A DNA stretch of 64,000 nt, from NCBI RefSeq assembly GCF_039538765.1, contig NZ_BAABCJ010000001.1, positions 1 through 64,000 of the forward strand, given 5' to 3'. The stretch comes from Zhihengliuella alba (GTDB lineage Bacteria; Actinomycetota; Actinomycetes; Actinomycetales; Micrococcaceae). A model generated the notes under the pieces. The model saw only the letters and a list, made by a program, of their open reading frames with translations, did not search any database and was not told the origin of the DNA. The position numbers and the translations under genes are program-made. Below are positions 39,775 through 49,914 of the stretch, in pieces; the stretch's first letter is position 1, and each line of letters opens with the position of its first letter.

Positions 39775-42700
39775 GTGAGGATTTCTTGGCCGGGCACCGG
39801 TGCGCGCCCAGACGGACAGAACGCGAGTACGCAGGACTCGACGGGGGAGAAGTATCGTCAGGGTTCCCGCCCCCGCCGGTGGAGCTGGCGGCGGCCCCTC
39901 GCGTTCGCGGCGGCCCCCGCCGTCGTCCTCGCCACGCTGGCCGCCGGCCCGGCGGTCCTGCCCGCTGCGGCCGAGGAGCGCACGGTCGCCCTGGTTGGCT
40001 CGCTCCAGGACGAGCTCGGCTGCACCGAGGACTGGCAGCCCGCCTGCGACGCCACCGAGCTCGCCGCCACCGACCAGCCCGGCGTCTACGCGGCGGAATT
40101 CACGCTCCCGGCCGGCACGTACGAGTACAAGGCCGCCCTCAACGACGCCTGGGACGAGGCCTACGGCCTGGACGGTGGGCAGGAGAACATCCCGCTGACC
40201 ATCGCCGGCGAGTCCACCCTGCGCTTCACGTACGACGACGCCACGCACCGCGTCGCTCTCCAGCCCCTCGGTCTCGCGGCCGGCTACACCGAGGAGGACG
40301 CGGCCCTGGTCGCCGACCCCGTCCGCCAGGCCGGCAGCGACGAGCAGTTCTACTTCGTCATGACGGACCGCTTCGCCAACGGCGACCCGGCCAACGACAC
40401 CGCCGGGATCGCCGGGGACCGGCTGACGCACGGGTTCGACCCCGCGGACAAGGGCTTCTTCCACGGCGGCGACCTCGCCGGCCTGCACTCGCAGCTGGAC
40501 TACATCGAGGGCCTCGGCACCAGCGCCATCTGGCTGACGCCGAGCTTCAAGAACAAGCCCGTGCAGGGCGAGGGCGCCGACGCCAGCGCCGGATACCACG
40601 GCTACTGGGTCACCGACTTCACGCAGATCGACCCGCACCTCGGCACCAACGAGGAGCTCGAGGCCCTCATCGACGACGCGCACGCCCGCGGTATCAAGGT
40701 CTACTTCGACATCATCACCAACCACACCGCCGACGTGATCGACTACGCCGGGGGAGAGCACGCCTACGTCGACAAGGCCACCAGCCCCTACCGGGACGCC
40801 GACGGCAACGTCTTCGACCCCGCCGACTACGCCGGGACCGGCACGTTCCCCGCGCTGGACGCGGCGACGTCCTTCCCCTACGAGCCCGTGGTGACCGAGG
40901 ACGGGATCAAGGTCCCCGAGTGGCTCAACGACCCGACGCTCTACCACAACCGCGGCGACTCCACCTGGGAGGGTGAGTCCGTCACCTACGGCGACTTCGT
41001 GGGCCTGGACGACCTGATGACCGAGCACCCCACCGTGGTGAACGGGTTCGTGGACGTCTACCAGCAGTGGGTGGACCTGGGCATCGACGGCTTCCGCATC
41101 GACACCGCCAAGCACGTGAACTTCGAGTTCTGGGAGACCTTCAGCGCCGAGGTCCGCGACTACGCCAAGGCCCAGGGCAAGGACGACTTCTTCATGTTCG
41201 GCGAGGTCTACGACGCCGACCCGGCCAAGCTCTCCCCGTACGTGCGCGAATCGGACATGAACTCCGTCCTGGACTTCGCCTTCCAGTCCGGCGCGGCCGG
41301 GTACGCCGGCGGCAACTCGGCGCAGGTCCTCTCCCGGCTCTTCGCCGGCGACGACTACTACACCACGCCGTCCACCTCCGCGACGGCGCTGCCGACGTTC
41401 CTCGGCAACCATGACATGGGCCGGATCGGCCATTTCCTCCAGAACCAGGGGGACACTCTCCAGCGCGACGAGCTGGCCCACGAGCTGATGTTCCTCACCC
41501 GCGGCCAGCCGGTGGTCTACTACGGCGACGAGCAGGGCTTCGCCGGCACCGGCGGCGACAAGGACGCCCGCCAGTCGCTCTTCGCCACCGAGGTCACCGA
41601 GTACGCCGACCAGCCCCTGGTCACCGGCGAGACCGCCGGCTCCGTGGACCGGTACGACGCCGACGCGCCCCTCTATCGGCACATCGCCGAGCTCTCCGCC
41701 CTCCGCGAGGCGCACCCGGCCCTGGCCGCCGGCGCGCAGATCGAGCTGCACGCCGCCGACGGACCCGGCGTCTACGCGTTCGCCCGCGTGGACCGGACCG
41801 AGAAGACCGAGTACCTGGTGGCCGTCAACAACAGCACCGAGGAGCGCAGCGTCGAGTTGACCACCCTCACCGCGGACGCCTCCTACGCGCCGCTCCACGG
41901 CACCGACACGGCCGTCGCCTCCGACGCCGCCGGGAAGGCGACGGTCACCGTCCCGGCCTTTGGCGCCGTCGTGCTGAAGGCCGACGCCACCGTGACCGCG
42001 CACGAACTCGCCCCCGAGATCGGCGGCCCCGCCGCCGGGGCCGGCGTCGACGGGATGACCCCGGTCGCCGTCGACCTGGACGGCGCAGCCGACTCCGATG
42101 CAGCGGGCTCCGACGCGGCCGACGCCTCCGGATCCGCCGCCGAGGGCTGGGCCGAGACCAGCTTCGCCTGGCGCGTGGCCGGCTCCGCCGAGTGGGCGCC
42201 GCTGGGCACCGCCGAGGACACCACCCCGCGCGTCTTCCACGACACCGGCGCGCTCGCCGATGGCACCCTGATCGAGTACCGGGCCGTCGCCGTCAACGCG
42301 GCAGGGGAGCGGTTCGCCGCCTCCACCTACGCCTCCGTCGGGAACAGCGTCACCGGCACTGAGCCCGTGACCCCCGACCCGGACCTGGACCTGGTCACCG
42401 TCCCTGGCAGCCACAACTCGGAGATGGGCTGCGCCGGCGACTGGGATCCGGCCTGCGAGGCCGCCGCCCTGACCGAGCAGCCCGGCGGCGTCTACGCCGG
42501 GACATTCGATCTGCCCGCCGGCGACTACGAGTACAAGGTCGCCGTCGACGGCTCCTGGGAGACCAACTACGGGGCCGACGGCGCCCCCGACGGGGCGAAC
42601 CTCGCCTACACGCACGAGGGCGGCCCGGTCACCTTCTACTTCGACCCGCGCACCAGCATCGCGCAGTCGGACGCCGAGGGACCGATCGTCACGCTGCCCG

Positions 42701-45700
42701 GCAGCCTGCAGGACGAGCTCGGCTGCCCTGCCGACTGGGCGCCGGACTGCCTCGGCACGCTCATGTCCGACGGCGACGGCGACGGCGTCTACGAGTTCAC
42801 CGCGCAGGGCTTGCCCGCGGGCTCCTACGAGGCCAAGGTGGCCCATGGGCTCTCCTGGGCGGAGAACTACGGGGTGGACGGCGCGCGCGACGGCGCCAAC
42901 CACGCCTTCACCGCCGCCGAGGGCTCGCCCGTGACCTTCGCCTACACGCTGGAGACCCACATGCTGCAGATCTCCTCCGGGGACGACGCCGCCGACGACG
43001 TCGCCGGGGTCGGCGAGGAACACGCCCACTGGATCGACGCGACCACCCTGGCCCTCCCGGCGGATCTCGGCAGCGGCGACGCGTTCGCGCTCTTCGCCTC
43101 AGCGGACGCCGCCCTCCAGCTCGAGGACGGCACCGTCACCGGGGCCGAGCCGATCCCGCTGACGCCCGTCGAGGGCGGCCTGACGGCGGAGCAGCGCGAG
43201 CGCTTCCCGCACCTCGCCGAGTCCCTGGCCCTCCGCCTCGAGACGGACGACGCCGCCGCGCTCCTACGCGGCCAGCTTGCCCTGGCGCGCTACGCCGCTG
43301 CTGCGGAGGAGCAGGCGGACGACGCCGCGGATGCCGATGCGGGGGAGACCGGTGACGAGATCGCCGAGCCGATCCTGACGGCCTTCACCGGGGTCCAGGT
43401 CCCCGGCGCGGTGGACGACCTCTACGCGGAGGCGCTCGCCGACGTCGAGCTGGGCGCCACGTTCACCGGCAGGAAGCCGACGTTCCGGCTCTGGGCGCCC
43501 ACGGCCCAGACCGCCACGCTGCTGACCTGGCCGGCCGGCACCAGCGAGGGCGACGATTCCGGAGCCGACCCGACCCGCCACGAGGCCGAGCTCGACCCCG
43601 CCAGCGGCACCTGGACCGTCCCCGGGCACCCGCGGCTCGCGGACGCCGAGTACCAGTGGGAGGTGCGCGTCTACGCGCCGGAGACCGGGCGGATCGAGAC
43701 CAACCTGGTCACCGACCCCTACTCCGTGGCCCTGACCCTGAACTCGCAGCGCTCCGTCGCCGTCAGCCTGCAGAGCCCGCACCACCAGCCCAAGCAGTGG
43801 CGCCAGGCCGCCGCGGACCCGGTGGAGCAGGACGTGGACCGGGCGATCTACGAGCTGCACATCCGCGACTTCTCCATCGGCGACCAGACCGTGGACGAGG
43901 AGCTGCGCGGCACCTACGGCGCCTTCGCCGCGGACAGCGCGGGCACCGAGCAGCTCGCCCAGCTCGCCGACGCCGGCATCACCACCGTGCACCTGCTGCC
44001 GAGCTTCGACATCGCCACCATCGAGGAGGACCGCGCCGCGCAGGCCGTGCCGGACTGCGACCTCGAGACCTTCGGACCCGCCTCCAGCGAGCAGCAGGCC
44101 TGTATCGCCGCCGCGGCCGCCGGGGACGGCTTCAACTGGGGCTACGACCCGTTCCACTTCATGGCCCCCGAGGGCTCCTACGCCCGGCAGCCGCACGGCG
44201 CGTTCCGCGTCGCCGAGTTCCGCACCATGGTGGGCGCCCTGCACGGCCTGGGCCTCGAGGTGGTCCTGGACCAGGTCTACAACCACACCGCCGCCTCCGG
44301 GCAGGCCGAGCGCAGCGTCCTGGACCGCGTGGTGCCCGGCTACTACCACCGGCTCGACGCCGCCGGGCAGGTGGAGACCTCCACCTGCTGCCAGAACGTC
44401 GCGACCGAGCACGCCGCCGCGCAGAAGCTCATGGTGGACGCCGTGGTCCTCTGGGCCCGGCACTACAAGGTGGACGGATTCCGGTTCGACCTCATGGGCC
44501 ACCACTCGCGGGCGAACATGGAGGCCGTGCGCGCCGCGCTCGACGAGCTCACGCTCGAGGACGACGGCGTCGACGGATCCTCGGTCTACCTGTACGGGGA
44601 GGGCTGGAACTTCGGCGAGGTCGCGGACAACGCCCGGTTCGTCCAGGCCACGCAGGGCCAGGTGGACGGAACCGGCATCGGCACCTTCAACGACCGGCTG
44701 CGCGACGCCGTCCACGGCGGCAGCCCCGTCGACTCGTCGTCGACCTTCAAGCAGGGCTTCGGCACCGGCCTCGGCACGGACCCCAACGGCGATCCGGTCA
44801 ACGGCAGCGCGGAGGAGGCGCTCGCCGATCTGGCCCACCAGGCGGACCTGGTCCGGCTCGGCCTGGCCGGGAACCTCCGGGACTACCGGCTGCCCGCCTC
44901 CGACGGCACCGTCAAGCGGGGCGAGGAGCTGGACTACCGGGGGTCGCCGGCCGGCTACGCCGCGGAGCCCGGCGAGGTGGTCAACTACGTGGACGCGCAC
45001 GACAACGAGACGCTCTACGACCTCTCCGTCCTGAAGCTCCCGCGGGAGACCACCATGGAGGAGCGCGTGCGGATGAACACGCTCTCGCTGGCCACCGCCA
45101 CGCTCTCCCAGTCCGTGTCCTTCTGGCACGCCGGCACCGAGCTGCTGCGCTCCAAGTCGCTGGACCGGAACAGCTACGACTCCGGCGACTGGTTCAACCG
45201 GATCGACTGGACCGGCCAGGAGAGCACGTTCGGCTCCGGCCTGCCGCCCGCCGCGGACAACGAGGCCAAGTGGGACCACATGGCCCCGCTGCTCGAGGAC
45301 CCGGCGCTCAAGCCGGACGCCGCGGCCATGGCCCAGGCGGAGGCGATGGCGCTGGACCTGCTGCGCATCCGGAGCGAGGTGCCGCTGCTGACCCTCGGCT
45401 CCGCCGAGCTGATCCAGCAGAAGGTCACGTTCCCGAACAGCGGGCCGGACGCCACCGCCGGCGTCGTCGTCATGCACGTGGACGACCTGCTCGGCGAGGA
45501 CGTCGCGCCCGGTCTCGCCGGGGCCCTGGTGGTCTTCAACGCCTCGCCGGAGCCCGTCACCGAGACCGTGCCCGGGCTCGCCGGACGGGAGTACGCGCTC
45601 ACGTCGGCGCAGGCCGACGGCTCGGACGACGTCGTCAAGACGACGACGTGGGACGCCGCCAGCGGAACCGTGAAGGTGCCCGGGCGCACCGTCGCCGTCC

Positions 45701-45717
45701 TGGTCGAGGCCGAGTAG
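39775..45717 (+). CDS. Secreted alpha-amylase / pullulanase fusion (amylopullulanase)
   Basis: 1,980 residues from the GTG at 39775. A signal sequence (RRPLAFAAAPAVVLATLAAG, residues about 39-65) ends in AAA. A starch-binding-like module (VALVGSLQDELGC type) occurs near residue 68 and twice more near 875 and 970. The first GH13 domain (about 180-690) has nucleophile Asp443 (GFRIDTAKH), acid Glu477 (FGEVYDAD) and Asp547 (GNHDMGR). The second, pullulanase-type domain (about 1090-1980, CBM48 at its front) has Asp1572 (GFRFDLMGHHS), Glu1609 (YGEGWNFGE) and Asp1743 (DAHDNET). It should cleave alpha-1,4 and alpha-1,6 links of starch and pullulan outside the cell. No cell-wall anchor is seen. Confidence 0.94.
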   Translation: MRISWPGTGARPDGQNASTQDSTGEKYRQGSRPRRWSWRRPLAFAAAPAVVLATLAAGPAVLPAAAEERTVALVGSLQDELGCTEDWQPACDATELAATDQPGVYAAEFTLPAGTYEYKAALNDAWDEAYGLDGGQENIPLTIAGESTLRFTYDDATHRVALQPLGLAAGYTEEDAALVADPVRQAGSDEQFYFVMTDRFANGDPANDTAGIAGDRLTHGFDPADKGFFHGGDLAGLHSQLDYIEGLGTSAIWLTPSFKNKPVQGEGADASAGYHGYWVTDFTQIDPHLGTNEELEALIDDAHARGIKVYFDIITNHTADVIDYAGGEHAYVDKATSPYRDADGNVFDPADYAGTGTFPALDAATSFPYEPVVTEDGIKVPEWLNDPTLYHNRGDSTWEGESVTYGDFVGLDDLMTEHPTVVNGFVDVYQQWVDLGIDGFRIDTAKHVNFEFWETFSAEVRDYAKAQGKDDFFMFGEVYDADPAKLSPYVRESDMNSVLDFAFQSGAAGYAGGNSAQVLSRLFAGDDYYTTPSTSATALPTFLGNHDMGRIGHFLQNQGDTLQRDELAHELMFLTRGQPVVYYGDEQGFAGTGGDKDARQSLFATEVTEYADQPLVTGETAGSVDRYDADAPLYRHIAELSALREAHPALAAGAQIELHAADGPGVYAFARVDRTEKTEYLVAVNNSTEERSVELTTLTADASYAPLHGTDTAVASDAAGKATVTVPAFGAVVLKADATVTAHELAPEIGGPAAGAGVDGMTPVAVDLDGAADSDAAGSDAADASGSAAEGWAETSFAWRVAGSAEWAPLGTAEDTTPRVFHDTGALADGTLIEYRAVAVNAAGERFAASTYASVGNSVTGTEPVTPDPDLDLVTVPGSHNSEMGCAGDWDPACEAAALTEQPGGVYAGTFDLPAGDYEYKVAVDGSWETNYGADGAPDGANLAYTHEGGPVTFYFDPRTSIAQSDAEGPIVTLPGSLQDELGCPADWAPDCLGTLMSDGDGDGVYEFTAQGLPAGSYEAKVAHGLSWAENYGVDGARDGANHAFTAAEGSPVTFAYTLETHMLQISSGDDAADDVAGVGEEHAHWIDATTLALPADLGSGDAFALFASADAALQLEDGTVTGAEPIPLTPVEGGLTAEQRERFPHLAESLALRLETDDAAALLRGQLALARYAAAAEEQADDAADADAGETGDEIAEPILTAFTGVQVPGAVDDLYAEALADVELGATFTGRKPTFRLWAPTAQTATLLTWPAGTSEGDDSGADPTRHEAELDPASGTWTVPGHPRLADAEYQWEVRVYAPETGRIETNLVTDPYSVALTLNSQRSVAVSLQSPHHQPKQWRQAAADPVEQDVDRAIYELHIRDFSIGDQTVDEELRGTYGAFAADSAGTEQLAQLADAGITTVHLLPSFDIATIEEDRAAQAVPDCDLETFGPASSEQQACIAAAAAGDGFNWGYDPFHFMAPEGSYARQPHGAFRVAEFRTMVGALHGLGLEVVLDQVYNHTAASGQAERSVLDRVVPGYYHRLDAAGQVETSTCCQNVATEHAAAQKLMVDAVVLWARHYKVDGFRFDLMGHHSRANMEAVRAALDELTLEDDGVDGSSVYLYGEGWNFGEVADNARFVQATQGQVDGTGIGTFNDRLRDAVHGGSPVDSSSTFKQGFGTGLGTDPNGDPVNGSAEEALADLAHQADLVRLGLAGNLRDYRLPASDGTVKRGEELDYRGSPAGYAAEPGEVVNYVDAHDNETLYDLSVLKLPRETTMEERVRMNTLSLATATLSQSVSFWHAGTELLRSKSLDRNSYDSGDWFNRIDWTGQESTFGSGLPPAADNEAKWDHMAPLLEDPALKPDAAAMAQAEAMALDLLRIRSEVPLLTLGSAELIQQKVTFPNSGPDATAGVVVMHVDDLLGEDVAPGLAGALVVFNASPEPVTETVPGLAGREYALTSAQADGSDDVVKTTTWDAASGTVKVPGRTVAVLVEAE

Positions 45718-45750
45718 GAGGCGTCCCCGCGCGGCCGGTACGCGGGGGAG

Positions 45751-45783
45751 TCGGCCGGCGGGCTGGTCAAGCCCGCCGGCCGA
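45751..45783 (+). terminator. Hairpin behind the amylopullulanase gene
   Basis: A perfect 14-bp GC-rich stem (45751-45764 with 45770-45783) closes a five-base loop 33 bases behind the stop. No T run follows. Confidence 0.75.
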
Positions 45784-45938
45784 CCTGTGAATTGCGCTGA
45801 AATCGCACCGGACTAGGTGCATCGAGTGATAACAACATGATTAACTTGGGTTAGTCTGTTGGGACGTAGGCCATGCTGGCGATCGAGAACTCATCGGCGC
45901 CGGGCAGTGGCCGGATCGGTACAAGAGGAGGAGACGCC
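45784..45938 (+). promoter_or_regulatory. AT-rich leader and promoter region of garA
   Basis: The stretch around 45785-45865 is distinctly AT-richer than its surroundings and includes TAACAACATGATTAACTTGG and TAGTCT, a possible -10 at 45852-45857. The AACTTG element recurs in the palindrome upstream of the second MerR gene (47867), hinting at a common regulator (inference). Confidence 0.35.
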
Positions 45939-46403
45939 ATGGGTGCTCACGAGGGACAGGGCGAAGCGGTACGCGCGCCCGGCGAGCAGGCGACGGAGAC
46001 CACCAGCATCAGTCTGCCTCCGCTGGCCGACGCCGCCGTGGCGAACCCATCGCTCTCCATCGAGGAGCGCGAGGCCATCGCAGCGCTCCCGGAGGGCTCG
46101 GCGCTCCTCATCGCCCACTCCGGCCCCAACCGCGGCGCGCGCTTCCTGCTGGACCAGGACGTGACCACCGCCGGCCGCCACCCGGACGCCGACATCTTCC
46201 TGGACGACGTCACGGTCTCCCGGCGCCACGCGGAGTTCCGCCGCCGCGGCCAGGACTTCGAGGTCGTGGACTCGGGCAGCCTCAACGGCACCTACGTGAA
46301 CCACGACCGCGTGGACGCCGTCAGGCTGCGGACCGGCACCGAGGTGCAGATCGGCAAGTTCCGACTCACGTTCTACGCCGGCTCCCGGCGCGCGGACGTC
46401 TAG
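45939..46403 (+). CDS. garA: FHA-domain metabolic regulator GarA/OdhI
   Basis: 154 residues. The ATG at 45939 is chosen over an in-frame ATG 66 bases upstream because AGAGGAGGAG precedes it. The N-terminal ETTS motif (residues 20-23) is the phospho-acceptor site used by PknB/PknG-type kinases. The FHA domain shows TTAGRHPDADIFLDDVTVSR, RRHAEFRR and DSGSLNGTYVNHDRV. Unphosphorylated GarA binds and inhibits 2-oxoglutarate dehydrogenase and glutamate enzymes. Phosphorylation makes it bind itself (family knowledge). A 15-bp tandem duplication spans its stop codon. Confidence 0.95.
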   Translation: MGAHEGQGEAVRAPGEQATETTSISLPPLADAAVANPSLSIEEREAIAALPEGSALLIAHSGPNRGARFLLDQDVTTAGRHPDADIFLDDVTVSRRHAEFRRRGQDFEVVDSGSLNGTYVNHDRVDAVRLRTGTEVQIGKFRLTFYAGSRRADV

Positions 46404-46506
46404 GGCGCGGACGTCTAGCGCCCGGGACGTCCACCGCGGCGCCGCCCGGCCAGCCCGTCCGGCACCGGGGACCACCGGCCACCGACACACTCCAGGAATA
46501 GGTTCA

Positions 46507-47250
46507 TTGGTTTCATCTGCGAAAGCGCACCGGGGGGCCGCGGCCGAGGCGCCGCGGCCCCAGGTTCACAACATCGGCGAAGTCCTCTCCGAGCTCTCTG
46601 ACGACTTCCCGCAGATCACCGCGTCCAAGATCCGCTTCCTGGAGGAGAAAGGGCTCATCACCCCGCAGCGGACCGCCGCCGGCTACCGCAAGTACACCGC
46701 CGGCGACATCGACCGGCTGCGCTTCATCCTGGCCCTCCAGCGGGATCAGTACCTGCCGCTGAAGGTCATCAAGGACTACCTCGACGCCGTGGACCGCGGC
46801 GAGCGGCCCGAGCAGCTCCCGGGCGGGCTCCAGCTCGCCCCGCGCAGCGTGACCGAGCAGCTCGCCCAGGAGATCGCCGGGCACACCCGCGCGCTGACCC
46901 GCGCCGAGCTCATCGGCGCCACCGGAGCGGACGAGGGCCTGATCGACGAGCTCCTGCAGTACGGGCTGATCGGCGAGGAGGACGGCCGCTTCGACGAGCA
47001 CGGCCTCCGCGTGGTCAAGGCGGCCGCGAAGCTGGCCGGCCACGGCATCGAGCCGCGCCACCTGCGGGCCTTCCGCACGGCCGCGGACCGCGAGATCAGC
47101 CTGGTCGAGGGGGCCATCGCCCCCGTGAGCTCCCGGCGCAGCGCCTCCTCCCGGGCCCACGCCCAGGAGACCGCGCGGGAGATCAGCGACGCCTGCCTCT
47201 CCCTGCACAGCGCACTGGTGCAGGGTGCCATTTCCCAGCTCGATCACTAG
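46507..47250 (+). CDS. ftsR: MerR-family regulator FtsR-like
   Basis: 247 residues from the TTG at 46507 behind AGGAATAGG. The winged helix is FPQITASKIRFLEEKGLITP then QRTAAGYRKYTAGDIDRLRF. A long C-terminal helical region follows, without metal-binding cysteines. Position directly behind garA matches mycobacterial Rv1828 and corynebacterial FtsR, an activator of ftsZ. That role is taken from the family and not shown here. Confidence 0.87.
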   Translation: MVSSAKAHRGAAAEAPRPQVHNIGEVLSELSDDFPQITASKIRFLEEKGLITPQRTAAGYRKYTAGDIDRLRFILALQRDQYLPLKVIKDYLDAVDRGERPEQLPGGLQLAPRSVTEQLAQEIAGHTRALTRAELIGATGADEGLIDELLQYGLIGEEDGRFDEHGLRVVKAAAKLAGHGIEPRHLRAFRTAADREISLVEGAIAPVSSRRSASSRAHAQETAREISDACLSLHSALVQGAISQLDH

Positions 47251-47306
47251 GCTGGACGGAAGGGATCCCCGTCAGGGGCTCCGCACCGTCGGCCGGAGGA
47301 GTGCAG

Positions 47307-47798
47307 ATGCGTGAACTCGAGATCGTCGGCGTTCGGATCGAACTGCCCTCCAACCAGCCGCTGATCCTCCTGAAGGAGGTCGACGGCCCCCGCCACCTGC
47401 CGGTCTGGATCGGCGCTCCGGAGGCGGCCTCCATCGCCACCAGCCTGCAGGGGATCACGCCGCCGCGCCCCATGACGCACGACCTGCTGGCCAGCGTCAT
47501 CGACGCCGCCGGCCTGGTCCTCACCGGCGTCAGCATCGTCGCCGTCGAGGACGCCGTCTTCTACGCGCGGCTCCACCTCTCCAACGGCTCCGAGGTCGAC
47601 GCCCGCACCTCGGACGCCGTCGCCCTGATGCTCCGCACCGGGGCGCCCCTGACCTGCGAGGAGGCCGTCCTCGACGAAGCCGGCGTCATCATCGGCGACG
47701 GCGGCCAGGAGGAGCGCTCCGAGCCGGAGGAGGCCGAGGAGCAGGTGCGTGAGTTCCGCGAGTTCCTCGACGACATCGAGCCCGAGGACTTCCGCTGA
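47307..47798 (+). CDS. DUF151 bifunctional nuclease-family protein
   Basis: 163 residues from the ATG at 47307, with GGAGGAG eight bases ahead; a GTG at 47301 overlaps that site. The family pattern is clear: LKEVDGPRHLPVWIGAPEAA near the N-terminus, RPMTHDLLASVIDAAG, and SEVDARTSDAVALMLRTGAP. An acidic tail follows. Plant relatives have DNase and RNase activity. In actinobacteria it always lies between the two MerR genes of this cluster and its role is unclear. Confidence 0.9.
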   Translation: MRELEIVGVRIELPSNQPLILLKEVDGPRHLPVWIGAPEAASIATSLQGITPPRPMTHDLLASVIDAAGLVLTGVSIVAVEDAVFYARLHLSNGSEVDARTSDAVALMLRTGAPLTCEEAVLDEAGVIIGDGGQEERSEPEEAEEQVREFREFLDDIEPEDFR

Positions 47799-47866
47799 CA
47801 CCCGCCCGCGGGTGCCGCGCGACCGTTCCCGGCGACCTCTCAGGTCGGTGTGCTCGCGACACGCCC

Positions 47867-47916
47867 TCAAGTTAAACTTGAAGGTCGTTGACCCCCGTCC
47901 CGGACCCCCGTAGCGT
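47867..47916 (+). promoter_or_regulatory. Promoter with upstream palindrome for the second MerR gene
   Basis: TTGACC (47888-47893) and TAGCGT (47911-47916) are separated by exactly 17 bp, a good sigma-70-type promoter. Just upstream, tcaagttaaacttga (47867-47881) is a 15-bp palindrome that could bind one of the MerR proteins encoded here. The predicted leader is about 115 bases. Confidence 0.6.
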
Positions 47917-48035
47917 CAGAGCCAAGGTTTCCCGTTGCCCCGCGCGGCCCGGCACCGGCACAATGGATGGAGGCGTCCATCGGCGCCGCCGCGTGAGCAC
48001 TTCCCCAAGGGGAGACCAAGACAAGGAGGGTTCAC

Positions 48036-48629
<594 letters not shown>

Positions 48630-48710
48630 GCCGGTCCGCCCCCCCCAGCCACGGGGCACGGTCCAGGCAGGCACAGAACCCAGATAGTCAGAGAACCCAG
48701 ACAGACGCAG

Positions 48711-48746
48711 AACGACGTCGGCACCCGGGCGGGTGCCGACGTCGTT
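48711..48746 (+). terminator. Terminator of the garA-merR cluster
   Basis: A perfect 16-bp stem (48711-48726 with 48731-48746) closes the loop gggc and is followed by ctct. It stands between converging genes and may serve both strands. Confidence 0.8.
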
Positions 48747-48816
48747 CTCTCGTGGTGCTGGGCGCGGCCCGGTGGACCGTGCGGGGCCGGAGTGAGCCGG
48801 GCCGGATCGGGCGGGT

Positions 48817-49668
48817 CTAGACCGTGGCGCGCTGGCGCGGACGGCGCGCGGCGACGGTCCCGGTGACGCCGCGCAGCAGCTCGTCGAAGTGACCGGCGGT
48901 GCGGCGGGCGTCCTCGCCGGGCCACTGGTGGACCGAGTAGGCGGCGCCCTGGATCTGCTGCCAGTCCGGCTGCTCCGGCAGCACCGGGGTCAGCAGCTGG
49001 TCCGCGAACATCTTGCGCATCTCGCCGAGGCGGAACCGCTGCTCGGTGGAGGTCTCGCGGTAGCGGTTCGCCACCACGTGGGCCCGGGCCGGGCCGGAGG
49101 TGAACTCGTTGCGGAACAACTCGAGCGCGCGCATGGTGCGCTCGGTGCCGGCCACGGAGAAGAGGCTCGGCTCAGCCACCAGGATCGCCCGGCTGCTGGC
49201 CATCCACGCCATCCGCGTCAGGCCGTTCAGCGAGGGCGGGCAGTCGATGAGCACGAGCTTGTAGCGGCCGGTCCGGTCCAGCAGCGTCTTGAGCCGCTTC
49301 AGGTCGCGGGTGCGCAGGTCGGGACGGTCGTAGATGCTGCCGAACGCGCCGCCGACGGCGACGTCCAACACCGGGGCCGGTCCGTTCTGGCCGGAGCCCT
49401 GCCCGGCGCGCTGGGTCCACGGGCTGAGGACCGCGCTGGCCTCCAGGTCCGCCTTGCGGGCGGCCTTGAGCTGGCGGCCGATCTCCTGCTCCGGGCGGTT
49501 CAGGGAGACCCCGAGGCCCGTGCTGGCGTCCGCGTGGGGGTCCAGGTCGACCACGAGCGTGGGGATCCCTGCGGACAGGGCGGCAGAGGCCAGCCCAAGC
49601 GTTACGGACGTCTTGCCGACCCCGCCTTTGAGACTGCTGATGCTGACAACCTGCACGGAACCGACCAC
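48817..49668 (-). CDS. ParA-family ATPase without partner
   Basis: 283 residues from the GTG at 49668 after AAGGGG. The deviant Walker A is SLKGGVGKTSV, followed by LVVDLDPHADAST and YKLVLIDCPPSLNGL. The region between (LKAARKADLEASAVLSPWTQ) is longer than in plasmid ParA. There is no ParB gene or iteron next to it. Such orphan ParA-like proteins position various cargoes in actinobacteria. The specific cargo is unknown. It is divergent from pyruvate carboxylase. Confidence 0.85.
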   Translation of the reverse strand: MVGSVQVVSISSLKGGVGKTSVTLGLASAALSAGIPTLVVDLDPHADASTGLGVSLNRPEQEIGRQLKAARKADLEASAVLSPWTQRAGQGSGQNGPAPVLDVAVGGAFGSIYDRPDLRTRDLKRLKTLLDRTGRYKLVLIDCPPSLNGLTRMAWMASSRAILVAEPSLFSVAGTERTMRALELFRNEFTSGPARAHVVANRYRETSTEQRFRLGEMRKMFADQLLTPVLPEQPDWQQIQGAAYSVHQWPGEDARRTAGHFDELLRGVTGTVAARRPRQRATV

Positions 49669-49914
49669 GTCCCCTTCTGTGTCTTGAATCCGGCGATCTA
49701 TCCACTACATCATACGGTCAGCGGCGTGCTGCGCCCCAACCCTCGCCGGTGGGCCGGGGAGCCACGCCAAGATCCATTGTGACGTGGCTGTTCCCCGCGC
49801 GCGGGGCGGCGCTGTAGCGTTAGCGGAGCTGACTGACAGCGTCGTCGGACGGCCAGCACCTGCGTGCTGCCTCCCGGCATCCGCCCTGCCGATCGAAAGA
49901 CATTCAGGAGCCGT

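Noticed and set aside
49669..49914. Riboswitch or biotin-responsive leader before pyc
   Set aside because: No conserved aptamer motif could be recognised. The region holds a divergent promoter region and a normal AGGAG site.
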